A stretch of DNA of 64,000 nucleotides from JACJWR01 sp964474045 (GCA_964474045.1 CAYYRC010000009.1:1-64000); one strand, 5' to 3'; counted from the first letter of the stretch, positions 53,022-62,927 are shown. Notes: a model not told the origin generated them from the letters alone. Translations and numbers: made by a program.

Positions 53022-53088
53022 AACTGCAGGCCTTTGTCAGCCAAGGGTCGGCTTCGGAGCGCGATTCTGCTGACAAACGCCTGCACTT
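53022..53088. repeat. Palindromic element, left copy (flanks the HTH/PDDEXK-like gene)
   Basis: Arm aactgcaggcctttgtcag (53022-53040) is inverted with 17 of 19 matches at 53070-53088, around a 29-base spacer. The same 19-base arm occurs unchanged in the right-hand element. A C-rich tract (53000-53019) precedes it. Confidence 0.85.
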
Positions 53089-53202
53089 GCGCATGGTGGC
53101 GGCGGCGATCGCCGACCCGCCCGATTCCGCGTCCGGTCGGAGCTGTCCACAATCCTCGTGGTGGGCCTTACGCGTCTGTCGACGCCCGCGCAGCCTGGCG
53201 GG

Positions 53203-54216
53203 ATGCCGAGCCTGCGTCGATGGACCCCGCCGGCCATCCCATTCCGCGCCGAACACGTGCCCGTCGGCCGAGAGTTCCTGCGCACCGCCGAACAACGAGG
53301 TGACGTCATGCGGCTGGCGCCGGGGGTGTACATCGCCGCGACCGCTGTCGGCACCGATGCCCGTCAACTCCACCTGCTGCAGGCGCTCGCACGGCAGCTG
53401 CGCCACGAGAACCCCATCGCGGCAAGCCACGAGACGGCCGCGCTGCTGCACGGCCTCCCCCTGCGCAGCCTCAACGCCGTGCCGGTCCAGCCCCGGTTCA
53501 CCCTGGATCCATCGCAGGGCAGCAACCGGCCGGGCACTCCTTCGATCCGCGTCGTACCGCTGCCGCCGGAACACGTGGTGACCGTGACCCATGGTCAGCT
53601 TGAGGGCCTGCGGGCAACCGACCTGGAGCGCACCGCGCTGGACCTGGCATCGGAGGCGGATCTGCCATTCGCCCTCATGGCCCTGGACCATGCCGCGCGA
53701 ACGATCGCGCTGCAGTCGTGCATCGAGCACGAGCTGCGTGGCGGCGACGTGAACTGCGCACTGCTCATGAAGGGCCGCCAGCGCATGGAGTCCCGCCATG
53801 CGAGCCTCAGCCGGCGCGGGCGGCGTCGCCGCCGAGAAGCGCTGGCGTTGGTCGACCCCCGCCACGAGTCGCCAGGTGAGTCCGCATCATGCGCCCGGAT
53901 CTACCTGGCGGGCCTACCCGCCCCGGTGCCGCAGGCGCCCGTTGTGACTGGGATCGGTGTGTTCTACGGCGACTGCTATTGGCCGGAGTTCGGCGTCGTC
54001 GGCGAGTGCGACGGCGCCCTCAAGTACGCGGGCGGGACAACAGGCGCGTCCCAGGCAGCTGCAGACGAGCGCCGACTGGCCGAGAAGGACCGCGAGAATG
54101 CCATCAGGCGCACGGGCCTGAAGGTGGTGCGATGGATGGCAGCGGAAGCGATGTACGCCCCCGATGCCTGGCTGGCCGAACTGGCAAGCGCACTACGCGC
54201 CGGGGGTTGGCGCTGA
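53203..54216 (+). CDS. AbiEi-like HTH plus DUF559/Vsr-like (PDDEXK) domain protein
   Basis: A 337-residue protein of a type common in actinobacteria but uncharacterised. The N-terminus (about 20-60) resembles the winged helix of type IV antitoxin AbiEi proteins (FLRTAEQRGDVMRLAPGVYIA). The C-terminus (about 250-335) has the restriction-endonuclease-like pattern of DUF559/Vsr proteins: YGDCYWPEFGVVGECDGALKYAG, then EKDRENAIRRTGLKVVRW. The acidic residues in this stretch are candidate metal ligands. GTG codons at 53158 and 53161 are alternative starts; a CACAAT hexamer lies just upstream of them. It stands alone, with no toxin gene next to it, and near-identical palindromes lie on both sides. 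DNA binding or cleavage is inference. Confidence 0.65.
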   Translation: MPSLRRWTPPAIPFRAEHVPVGREFLRTAEQRGDVMRLAPGVYIAATAVGTDARQLHLLQALARQLRHENPIAASHETAALLHGLPLRSLNAVPVQPRFTLDPSQGSNRPGTPSIRVVPLPPEHVVTVTHGQLEGLRATDLERTALDLASEADLPFALMALDHAARTIALQSCIEHELRGGDVNCALLMKGRQRMESRHASLSRRGRRRRREALALVDPRHESPGESASCARIYLAGLPAPVPQAPVVTGIGVFYGDCYWPEFGVVGECDGALKYAGGTTGASQAAADERRLAEKDRENAIRRTGLKVVRWMAAEAMYAPDAWLAELASALRAGGWR

Positions 54217-54251
54217 GACCCAGCCCGCGCCAGGCCCCCCTTCTCTCCTCC

Positions 54252-54320
54252 AAACTGCAGGCCTTTGTCAGGCCAACAGAGCCGGTTGCCCTCGGCTTGC
54301 CTGACATAGGCCTGCAGTTT
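54252..54320. repeat. Palindromic element, right copy
   Basis: Arm 54252-54272 is inverted with 20 of 21 matches at 54300-54320 around a 27-base spacer. The core aactgcaggcctttgtcag is identical to the left element's first arm and in the same orientation. It starts 35 bases after the stop of the HTH/PDDEXK-like gene. The spacer differs from that of the left copy. Confidence 0.88.
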
Positions 54321-54321
54321 C

Positions 54322-54392
54322 GGGTCGGGTGAGGTGGGGCGGAGATGGGGTGGGGTGGGGCGGAGGTGGGGTGGGGGTCGGGTGGGGGGGGG
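54322..54392 (+). other. G-tract cluster, possible G-quadruplex DNA
   Basis: About ten runs of three or more G (the last of nine) are separated by 1-7 bases over 71 bases, between the right palindrome and the terminator of the SGNH gene. On the minus strand this is C-rich and lies just after the SGNH terminator. Confidence 0.7.
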
Positions 54393-54398
54393 AAACGG

Positions 54399-54434
54399 CG
54401 ATGGGCGCCACCCCGGCCGGGGTGGCGCCCATCG
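54399..54434 (-). terminator. Perfect 36-base palindrome terminating the SGNH hydrolase gene
   Basis: Bases 54399-54416 are the exact inverse complement of 54417-54434, forming a 16-base or longer stem with a GGCC turn, 16 bases after the SGNH stop on the minus strand. The downstream RNA would read CCGTTTCCCC. It is a strong terminator candidate. Confidence 0.8.
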
Positions 54435-54450
54435 CGAGTGGCACCGGGAG

Positions 54451-57400
54451 TTACCCGATCGGTGCCGAGAAGTAGCCCAGCACGTCCACGACAGCGTGGG
54501 CGCCCTGACCTGGGCTGAACAGGCTGATCTTGCTGCCGTCCGGGGTCACGTCCACGCCGAGCATGCTCGCGTTGGCGCGGTTGTGGCCGGCGGAGGGCCA
54601 GTTGATCAGAGATGCCTGCGGCGGCGTGTCACCGGTCGGGAAGGCCCGGAAGTGATCACGCGTGGTGCCGGCAACCTCGGTGAGGTTGAACGCGATCGCC
54701 TTCGCATTGGAAGGAATCACGTCCCACTCGTAGATGTTGCCGTTCTCATCGATCTCGTTCGAGATCACGGTGGCCTTTGCCGGGTGACTGACGATCCCAG
54801 CCTCGGGGCCGACACGGCTGTCGAACGTGCGGACAGGGTCGATCGGGAAGTAGCGCAGCCCCGAACCGTCCGTGACGAAGTAGCCCTGGATGTCGACCAT
54901 CACCTTGGCCTCACGAGCACTGCCGCTGTAGATGACGACCTTGCCGTCATCGCCAGGCCGCACTACCGAGGAGTTGGCGACGACGTCACCCTGGCCGAAC
55001 CAGTTGAGTGCACTGGTCGGGGTCAGCGCGCCCGGCGTCGCCGAGTAGGGCTGCACCCGCAGGTGACCGGAAGCAGTGCCGTCCGCCTCGGTGAGGTTGT
55101 AGACCACGGCGTTCACCTTGGTCATGTCCACACCGGGGATCGGCGCACCGGTCTTGTCCTTGCCGAGGTCGACGACGACGCCCGAGGCGACCGTGCCGTT
55201 ACCCGGCTGGACGACCTGCTCGAAGGCCCGAACCGGGGCTGCGAGCGGGGTGAAGGTGCCCGTCACCGCCGGCGGCGGCGTGTCCTGCGGCTGGGGCTGC
55301 GGGCCGGACTGAACCAGCTTCACGGCCTCGTGCAACCGGTAGTAGCCGACCACATCGACGGTGAAGTTCGCCTGGCCCACGGCGCGCAACTTGAACTTGC
55401 CGTCGGCGACCGTCACGTTGATGCCGTTGGCGAGTCGCTCACCCTCGACCCAGTTCATCACCGAGGTGGCCTGCGGCAGGACATCTGGCGCATTGCCGGG
55501 GTAGAGCTCGGCGTGACCGGGCCCGTTGGGGTTGGCCATCGTCAGGTTGATCGCCAGCGCAGTCGCGTCGGCCGGCACCGGGTTGCCCGGCAGGTTCCGG
55601 ACGTCGTAGGTGACCGTCTGCATGTTGAGCGGAGCATTGTCCACGAGCCTCAGCGGCTCGGGGAGCGTCGTGAGCTCCGAGCCGATCGGGCCAGGAGTGA
55701 CCTCGAAGGGCGTTCCCGCACTGACGCCGCCAGACGTGCGCTCGCGCAGCTCCATGGAGAGCTTGACGTCGCCGGGCAGGTCGTCGATGTACAGCGGCGG
55801 CGTGGTGTCGCCGATGAGCTGCGTCCAGTCCTGAGCGACGCTCGCCGGTGCGACGATGCGGTACTCGTAGGAATCGACGCCGACTCCGCCCGTGTCACCC
55901 TCGGTGACGTCGAGCTCAGCCGAGTACTTGCCCGGGGTCACGGAGTTGATCGTGGGCGGCAGCGGCACGGGGGCCGGGGTGCCGGTCATGACATCCGAGA
56001 CCGGACCGGAACCAACAGCGTTCACGGCACGCACGTAGATCTGGTAGATCGAGCCGTTGATGAACTCATTGAAGCCGCCGCCGATGTCCGGGCCCTGGGT
56101 CAGCAGCGCCGGTTGCTCGGGGTTGTCCGGGGTTCCGCTACCCGCGGGGACGTCGATCCAGTCGCCGTCCGGCGCGTCGGCCGCAAAGCCGTACTGGTAC
56201 TTGGTGACGTGCGGGTTGCCCAGATCCGTCGGTGCCGTGAAGGAGAGCTTCAGAGCCTTGTCGGCGGACCCGACCGAGGTGATCGTCGGCTTGCCCGGCA
56301 CCGTCTTGAAGGCGATGTCGTTGACCGAGGTCAGCTCCATCGCGGGCCGACCCTTGGCGTCCTGGCTCTTGTCGGCCTTCTGGGCGCAGGTGACGATCTT
56401 GTTGTCGCCCGCTGCCAGCGCGGCATCGTTGCAGGCAGCGAGTGCGCGCTGACCCCAGTAGTTGGGGTGCAGCGGGTTCTGGGTGCGGTCGTCGTTGCTG
56501 AGCTGGTCGCTCAGGATGACGGGTGTGGCCCACTCGCTCTTCTGGCCGTTGTAGCCCGCATTGGCCGGAGCCGGCGAGCCGATGGCGTACTCGGCTGTGG
56601 TGAGCGCGTTGCTGTGGGCCGGGTCGGCGGAGATGTGGTTGACCGTCTTCACGTTCCAGGGACCATCGACAACGCCCCCCTCGCAGAGCTTGTGCCCGGC
56701 GAAGGCGTTCGTGTTGTCGACATAGGTCACCGGCGTCGTGCCCAGAGCACCCTTGGACTCCTCGATGGCACCCTTCATCGCGCCTGAGAGGCGCGGGAAG
56801 ACCGTGTCGTAGATCCACTTCAAGTCATCGTTGTACATGGCACAGCCGCCCTTGTTCTGACGGTCGTACCCGCTCTCCTTGAAAGCCGGCACCTCGGCAA
56901 CGGGCATCGGCACCTGTTGGTAGACCAGCTTCCAGTCGGTGCGCGCATAGCCGGCGGCATCCATCGCGGTCACGATGTTGGCCACAGCGCCCTTGATCTT
57001 GTTCTTGATCACCAGCATGGCCTCTGGCGTGACCTTGTTGATGTTGTCAGCCTTGGTGTGGCAGTGGTAGCCGAACCAGCCGAGCGTGAAGCCCTTGATG
57101 CAGCTCGAGGCGATGTCGGCGAAGCCGGCGTCGTTACCGCCGATCGACAGCGCGACGACCTTGACGCGCTTGGTCTTCGCGAAATCCTGGAGAAGTTGGG
57201 CCTGGCCGACGGTCCCACCCACGGGCTCGAAGTCGATCCCCGGCTTGACGTGGTTGCCGGATCCGACCTGCGAGTTCGTCGTGGCGCCGGAGCAGGCGAG
57301 GTTGGCCATCTTCAGACCGTTCGCGCCATCGTTGAGGCCGTTGGTGGCGCCCCAGTAGGAGCGGTGGCAGTAGCGGATGGTCTCCTCGGAGTTGATGTCC

Positions 57401-57732
57401 GCCCAGTCGGCCTTGTCGCCGTAGACGAGACCGGAGTACCCCCAGTTGGTCTTCGGCCCGATCGTCGTGCTGCGGGCGGCAACCTCCCAGTTGGTCCAGC
57501 TACCCGAGGGCGTGGCATCGGCGTAGCCGCGGTTCGAGGTGATGGCGCCTTCGCCGGAGATGTACGAGTCGCCGAGCGCGACCACGTACTGATCCCCGCC
57601 GGGGATCGCCTGGGGCGCGGGGTTCGGCGTTGCCTGTACCGGCAAGGCCGCCGCGCCGAGGGCGGCGGTGGCGGCGACGGCGGGAAGCCCTATCCATCGC
57701 ACCCCCCGGCCCACTGACGAGCGTAATGACAT
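54451..57732 (-). CDS. Giant secreted SGNH-hydrolase with Fn3-like and C-terminal repeat modules
   Basis: A 1093-residue exported protein. A signal peptide (about 1-34) is followed by an SGNH/GDSL esterase domain to about residue 450: block I GDSYISGEG, block III GGNDAGF, and the C-terminal H in LHPNYWGQRAL. Next come two fibronectin-III-like domains (about 470-650), the first with PGKPTITSVGSADKALKLSF. Three modules end the protein, each closing with DVxGYY/F (VDVVGYYRL, VDIQGYFVT, VDVLGYFSA) and carrying NLT, SxLNW and AN motifs. These resemble the modules of the L,D-transpeptidase-like protein at 9.8-11.5 kb. GAGGAG lies 7 bases before the ATG. Substrate unknown; an envelope polysaccharide or lipid ester is plausible. 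Confidence 0.85.
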   Translation of the reverse strand: MSLRSSVGRGVRWIGLPAVAATAALGAAALPVQATPNPAPQAIPGGDQYVVALGDSYISGEGAITSNRGYADATPSGSWTNWEVAARSTTIGPKTNWGYSGLVYGDKADWADINSEETIRYCHRSYWGATNGLNDGANGLKMANLACSGATTNSQVGSGNHVKPGIDFEPVGGTVGQAQLLQDFAKTKRVKVVALSIGGNDAGFADIASSCIKGFTLGWFGYHCHTKADNINKVTPEAMLVIKNKIKGAVANIVTAMDAAGYARTDWKLVYQQVPMPVAEVPAFKESGYDRQNKGGCAMYNDDLKWIYDTVFPRLSGAMKGAIEESKGALGTTPVTYVDNTNAFAGHKLCEGGVVDGPWNVKTVNHISADPAHSNALTTAEYAIGSPAPANAGYNGQKSEWATPVILSDQLSNDDRTQNPLHPNYWGQRALAACNDAALAAGDNKIVTCAQKADKSQDAKGRPAMELTSVNDIAFKTVPGKPTITSVGSADKALKLSFTAPTDLGNPHVTKYQYGFAADAPDGDWIDVPAGSGTPDNPEQPALLTQGPDIGGGFNEFINGSIYQIYVRAVNAVGSGPVSDVMTGTPAPVPLPPTINSVTPGKYSAELDVTEGDTGGVGVDSYEYRIVAPASVAQDWTQLIGDTTPPLYIDDLPGDVKLSMELRERTSGGVSAGTPFEVTPGPIGSELTTLPEPLRLVDNAPLNMQTVTYDVRNLPGNPVPADATALAINLTMANPNGPGHAELYPGNAPDVLPQATSVMNWVEGERLANGINVTVADGKFKLRAVGQANFTVDVVGYYRLHEAVKLVQSGPQPQPQDTPPPAVTGTFTPLAAPVRAFEQVVQPGNGTVASGVVVDLGKDKTGAPIPGVDMTKVNAVVYNLTEADGTASGHLRVQPYSATPGALTPTSALNWFGQGDVVANSSVVRPGDDGKVVIYSGSAREAKVMVDIQGYFVTDGSGLRYFPIDPVRTFDSRVGPEAGIVSHPAKATVISNEIDENGNIYEWDVIPSNAKAIAFNLTEVAGTTRDHFRAFPTGDTPPQASLINWPSAGHNRANASMLGVDVTPDGSKISLFSPGQGAHAVVDVLGYFSAPIG

Positions 57733-57816
57733 CGTGCTTCTCCTCTCCCCCGCACACGCAAGCACGTCTGCGGATCCAACCGTTGCGTCATAACAGCGAC
57801 TACTGAAACGTAGCCG

Positions 57817-57847
57817 CCGGTTCCGACTCTTCTCCGACCGGAACCGG
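57817..57847. promoter_or_regulatory. Inverted repeat upstream of the SGNH gene
   Basis: CCGGTTCC (57817-57824) and GGAACCGG (57840-57847) form an 8-base inverted repeat with a 15-base spacer, 85 bases before the SGNH start in a 231-base intergenic region. It may be an operator. The rest of this region is comparatively A/T-rich and likely holds the promoter; I see nothing else specific in it. Confidence 0.45.
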
Positions 57848-57963
57848 GAGAGGGCGTGAATTATCCAGTCGGACCTAGGGGTATCAACCGTTCGGAGGAT
57901 TGCTTTACATCCCCCTGACGATTCCTTGAAGCAGGAGCCATAGTGCGCGGCTTCAGAGCGACC

Positions 57964-59592
57964 TCAGCCCAGCCCGAGCACACCCGGATTGAGGATTCCG
58001 GCGGGGTCGAGCTCGGCCTTGACGGCGCGCAGCACCCCCAGGCCCACGGGGCCGATCTCAGCCGGCAGCCAGGGGGCATGGTCCCTGCCGACGCCGTGGT
58101 GATGAGTGATGGTGGCGCCAGCCGCGACGATCGCGTCGGAGGCGGCCGCCTTGGCGCGGCGCCACTGTGCGGCAGGGTCGTCGGCCGCGGGCGCGACCAC
58201 GGTGAAGTAGAGCGACGCCGACGAGTCGTAGACGTGCGAGATGTGCGACATCACCCAGGGCTCGCGGCCGTCCAGGCCGAGGGCGCCTGAGAGCGCCTCG
58301 CGCACCGACTGCCGCAGATCGAGCAGCCGCGACCATGTCGTAGCCGTCTCCAGGGTCTCGACCAGGTAGCCCGCGTCCATCAGGTCGTCGCGGAGCAGCG
58401 GACCGTCGAAGCGGTGCCGGCGCCACGCCTCGCCGACGGTCGGACCCAGCGAGACCCCACCATGGCGCCGGAGAATCCGCAGCGACGCCAGCCGGCGCGC
58501 CGCGACCGCCGCCCGATCGCCATCCCAGCCCAGGATCGCGAGGGCCGGTGAGTCGGAGACCCGGCGAACGCGCAAGTAGGCCTCCAACGCGTTGCCGACA
58601 GTCCCGCCAGGCCCGCTCATGGCCAACGTGGCCGCGGTCTCCTCCGGATCACTCAGCCGCATGACGTCGGCGGTGGCTCGGTTCTGGGCCAGCTCCCGGA
58701 AGGCTGCCACACCGCGCGCGTAGTCACTGAACAGCACGGCGGTGTAGGACGAGGTAGCCGGCAGCGGGCGCACCCGCAGCGTCACACTGGTGATCACCCC
58801 GAAGGCGCCCTCGGAACCCACGATGAGCCCGCGAAGGTCGGGGCCGGCGGCGCTGCGCTCAACGTTGCCCGCTCGCATCGTGCCGCGCGGGGTGACGAGC
58901 TCGACAGACTCGATCATGTCGTCGCTGCGGCCGTAACCGGTGGACGACTGGCCCGCCGACCGCGTGGCGGCGTAGCCCCCGATGGTCGCTCGCTGCCACG
59001 ACTGCGGGTAGTGGCCCAGCGTCAGACCGCGGGTGGCCAGGATCCGCTCCAGGTCGGGACCGATGATCCCGGGACCCACGGTGACGAGCATCGACTCGCC
59101 GTCGATGTCCAGCACGTCCGCCATGCGCCCGGTGTCCAGCGCGATAGTCGGCCGCTCGATGGCGCCGGCTCTGAGCCCGCCCACCACGGAGGTGCCACCG
59201 CCCCAGGTGACGACCGCGAGGCCCAACTCCTCGGCGACCCGAAGGACCGCGCCCACCTCTTCGGAACTGCCGGGCTGGACCACCGCGTCGGGAGCGGCGA
59301 GGGACCCGCTCCGACGTGCCACCAGGTCCAGATAGGACAGCCCGCCGGCCCGGCGGCGCCGGGCATCGTCGGACGTGTCGACGTGAGCCTCCCCGACGGC
59401 ACTGGCCAGCGCGACGAGCTGCTCGGCGGACGCCCTCGACGGCGGGACCTCGACCGCGTCCCAGGCTGCGGCCGGCTGCGGGTTGCCGGGCCCCAGGTGG
59501 TCGGCCAGGAACTCCTCGGTGGCGGGGGACAGTCCCTCGCCCTTGCCCCGCCCCCACCGCGTCGGATCGACGTCGAGCTCGAACTCTGCCAT
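57964..59592 (-). CDS. FAD-linked oxidase, alkyl-dihydroxyacetonephosphate-synthase-like
   Basis: A 542-residue flavoprotein with an N-terminal FAD-binding PCMH domain (VVTWGGGTSVVGGL, GHYPQSWQRATIGGYAATRSAGQ-type; key part TIGGYAATRSAGQ) and a C-terminal FAD-oxidase domain ending in the segment THHHGVGRDHAPWL, which is diagnostic for alkylglycerone-phosphate synthase relatives. True AGPS makes ether lipids; bacterial relatives are mostly uncharacterised, and Rv2251 is the M. tuberculosis counterpart. It is divergent from a TetR gene, with 41 bases between the starts and repeated TGTTAC motifs in that gap. ATG 59592 has GAGGAC upstream. Confidence 0.85.
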   Translation of the reverse strand: MAEFELDVDPTRWGRGKGEGLSPATEEFLADHLGPGNPQPAAAWDAVEVPPSRASAEQLVALASAVGEAHVDTSDDARRRRAGGLSYLDLVARRSGSLAAPDAVVQPGSSEEVGAVLRVAEELGLAVVTWGGGTSVVGGLRAGAIERPTIALDTGRMADVLDIDGESMLVTVGPGIIGPDLERILATRGLTLGHYPQSWQRATIGGYAATRSAGQSSTGYGRSDDMIESVELVTPRGTMRAGNVERSAAGPDLRGLIVGSEGAFGVITSVTLRVRPLPATSSYTAVLFSDYARGVAAFRELAQNRATADVMRLSDPEETAATLAMSGPGGTVGNALEAYLRVRRVSDSPALAILGWDGDRAAVAARRLASLRILRRHGGVSLGPTVGEAWRRHRFDGPLLRDDLMDAGYLVETLETATTWSRLLDLRQSVREALSGALGLDGREPWVMSHISHVYDSSASLYFTVVAPAADDPAAQWRRAKAAASDAIVAAGATITHHHGVGRDHAPWLPAEIGPVGLGVLRAVKAELDPAGILNPGVLGLG

Positions 59593-59625
59593 GTGTCCTC
59601 GATTCAGCATTGGCCCCGGAAGGTG

Positions 59626-59662
59626 CTGTTACTATGTTACACATGGCGTCTCTGCGTAACAG
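59626..59662. promoter_or_regulatory. Repeated TGTTAC motifs, likely TetR operator
   Basis: CTGTTAC (59626-59632), TGTTAC (59635-59640) and the inverted GTAACAG (59656-59662) surround the tetR start between the divergent flavoprotein and tetR-glpD genes. The first and third form a 7-base inverted repeat. Binding here would repress both transcripts. Confidence 0.55.
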
Positions 59663-60271
59663 TGAAAGCGTGGGCTCCCGTGCCGCCGAGCGCCGAGCCG
59701 CAGCGGTGGGACCGTCGGCAGCCGTCGCAGCCGATCCCGTCCTCGCGGCCGGCTACGACGTGCTGCTCGATGTGGGTCCGGGCAAGGCGACGATGGCCGA
59801 GGTGGCGAGGCGGGCCGGCATCTCGCGGATGACGCTCTACCGCCGCCACGACCAGATGCGCACCCTCATCAGCGAGGTGCTCACCGCCGAGCTGGCCGTC
59901 GTCATGGCGGACTCGGTCGCGAACGCCGGCCAGGCACCGGGTCCGGCGAGGGTGGCGGACATCGCCACCGGGGCCGCCCGTGCGATCGCCGAGCACCCGC
60001 TGATGCTCCGGCTCATCGAGCTGGACCCGGCCACGCTGCTGCCGCTGCTCGTGACCCGCCGGGGCTCAACCCAACGAGCAGCCGAGAGCATCCTGGCCGA
60101 CGTGCTCGCCTCCGAGCCCGGCCTGGTGCTCGACGCCGAGGCCGACGTCGTCGCGCGCACCATCGTCACGGCTGCCTCCGCCTTCGTCTTCACCGAGTCC
60201 CTGGCGCGCGCCGAGGGCGTCGCCGGCGACCGCTGGCCGCAATTCCACCGAATGATCGAGGGATACCTGAC

Positions 60272-60275
<4 letters not shown>
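59634..60275 (+). CDS. TetR-family transcriptional regulator
   Basis: A 213-residue repressor with the TetR helix-turn-helix (ATMAEVARRAGISRMTLYRRH, shown in part: VARRAGISRMTLYRR) near residues 50-70 and an all-helical ligand domain after it. GGAAGG lies 10 bases before the ATG at 59634; a second ATG at 59643 is possible. The stop overlaps the glpD start by 4 bases (ATGA). Gene order glpD-tetR-flavoprotein matches Rv2249c-Rv2250c-Rv2251. It probably regulates its own operon and the divergent flavoprotein gene, possibly in response to a glycerol phosphate or lipid. Confidence 0.88.
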
Positions 60276-61801
<1,526 letters not shown>

Positions 61802-61829
61802 ACCGCGAGGTGGCTCAGCGAAGGGGTCC

Positions 61830-61835
61830 TAGAAT
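61830..61835 (+). promoter_or_regulatory. -10 hexamer of a likely leaderless promoter (azlC)
   Basis: TAGAAT, close to the sigma-A consensus, ends 6 bases before the GTG at 61842. Confidence 0.55.
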
Positions 61836-61841
61836 CGTCGG

Positions 61842-62570
61842 GTGAGCGAAGCCCAGTCCTGGCAAGCCCAGCCTGGGACGACTCCGCCCTGGGCTATCCG
61901 TCGCCGCCGCATCCTGCGCGACTCGGCGGCGATCGGCCTGGCCGTCGGCATCTACGGACTGTCCTTCGGGGCCATCGCCGTCGCTGGAGGCTTCAGCATC
62001 TGGCAGACGATGGCGCTGTCGCTGGTGATGTTCACCGGCGGGTCGCAGTTCGCCTACATCGGTGTCGTGGCCGCCGGCGGCAGCGCGATTGCGGCCGCGG
62101 TGGCCGCGCTGCTGCTGGGCGCCCGCAACACCCTCTATGGGGTTGCCGTGAGGCCGCTGGTGCCGAGCCGGGGCCTCCGCCGCGTCGCCGCCGCCCAGCT
62201 CACGATCGACGAGTCCACGGCGATGGCCCTGGCGCATGAGGACCCGCTTGACCCGAGGGCCGCCCGAACCGCCTTCTGGGCGACGGGGCTGGCGGTCTTC
62301 GCGGGCTGGAACATCGCCACGCTCGTCGGGGCGTTGGGCGCGGCGTCCCTGGGCGATCCGGGGGTCTGGGGCCTGGACGCCATGGTCCCCGCCGCCTTCC
62401 TCGCGCTGGCCTGGCCGCGCCTGAAGACTCGCCGATCCGTGATGACGGCCCTGGCCGCCGCCACGGTGGCCATCGTGGCGGGCCTTTTCGCACCGCCGGG
62501 CGTGCCCGTGCTGCTCGGCGGATTGGTAGCGGTGGCCGCGGGCCTCATGCCGGGGCAGGTCACCCGTTGA
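61842..62570 (+). CDS. azlC: AzlC-family branched-chain amino acid exporter, large subunit
   Basis: A 242-residue membrane protein with about seven helices. Family motifs are GLAVGIYGLSFGAIAVAGG, the MFTGGSQFAYIGV segment and LLGARNTLYGVAV. AzlC with AzlD (BrnFE in Corynebacterium) exports Leu, Ile, Val and Met. The start is GTG 61842. The stop overlaps the start of azlD by 4 bases. Confidence 0.92.
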   Translation: MSEAQSWQAQPGTTPPWAIRRRRILRDSAAIGLAVGIYGLSFGAIAVAGGFSIWQTMALSLVMFTGGSQFAYIGVVAAGGSAIAAAVAALLLGARNTLYGVAVRPLVPSRGLRRVAAAQLTIDESTAMALAHEDPLDPRAARTAFWATGLAVFAGWNIATLVGALGAASLGDPGVWGLDAMVPAAFLALAWPRLKTRRSVMTALAAATVAIVAGLFAPPGVPVLLGGLVAVAAGLMPGQVTR

Positions 62571-62878
62571 ACTCGCTGGTCCTCGTGGCGACATCCGTGT
62601 TGGCGTGGCTGCAGAAGTACGCCGGCCACGCCGTCCCGGAGCGCTGGGTCAGCGGACCGCGGATCAGCCGCATCACCGCGCTGCTACCCGTGGCGCTGCT
62701 GGCAGCCCTGATTGCGGTAAGCGCCCTGACGAGCGACGGCGTGGTGAGCGTCGACGCCAGGGTGGCCGGCCTCGCCGCGGCGTTCGTGGCGCTGCTGCTG
62801 CGGGCGCCCTTCCTGGTGGTGCTCATCGTCGCGGCCGCGACGGCCGCTGCGCTGAGGGCGCTGGGGCTGGCCGCGTGA
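62567..62878 (+). CDS. azlD: AzlD-family branched-chain amino acid exporter, small subunit
   Basis: A 103-residue membrane protein with three to four helices, the partner of AzlC. The family motif VSGPRISRITALLPVALLAAL and the C-terminal LRAPFLVVLIVAAATAAALRAL are visible. Translation begins at a TTG that overlaps the azlC stop (TTGA), showing tight coupling; no other start is available at the N-terminus. Confidence 0.85.
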   Translation: MNSLVLVATSVLAWLQKYAGHAVPERWVSGPRISRITALLPVALLAALIAVSALTSDGVVSVDARVAGLAAAFVALLLRAPFLVVLIVAAATAAALRALGLAA

Positions 62879-62927
62879 GTCTGGACCGCGGATGTCCCCT
62901 CAACGCCTGACCGCGTCGCGGGCGTGC

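Noticed and set aside
53022..53088. Left palindrome as an ordinary intrinsic terminator for thyX or the next gene
   Set aside because: It is upstream of the start of thyX and of the plus-strand gene, has a 29-base spacer, and lacks a T-run. Its sequence identity with the right copy is better explained by a repeat element.
53022..54320. The two palindromes as a minimal CRISPR array or as insertion-sequence terminal repeats
   Set aside because: Only two copies about 1.2 kb apart with a gene between, and no cas genes. As ends they are direct repeats of a palindrome, and I see no target-site duplication or DDE/Y1 transposase.
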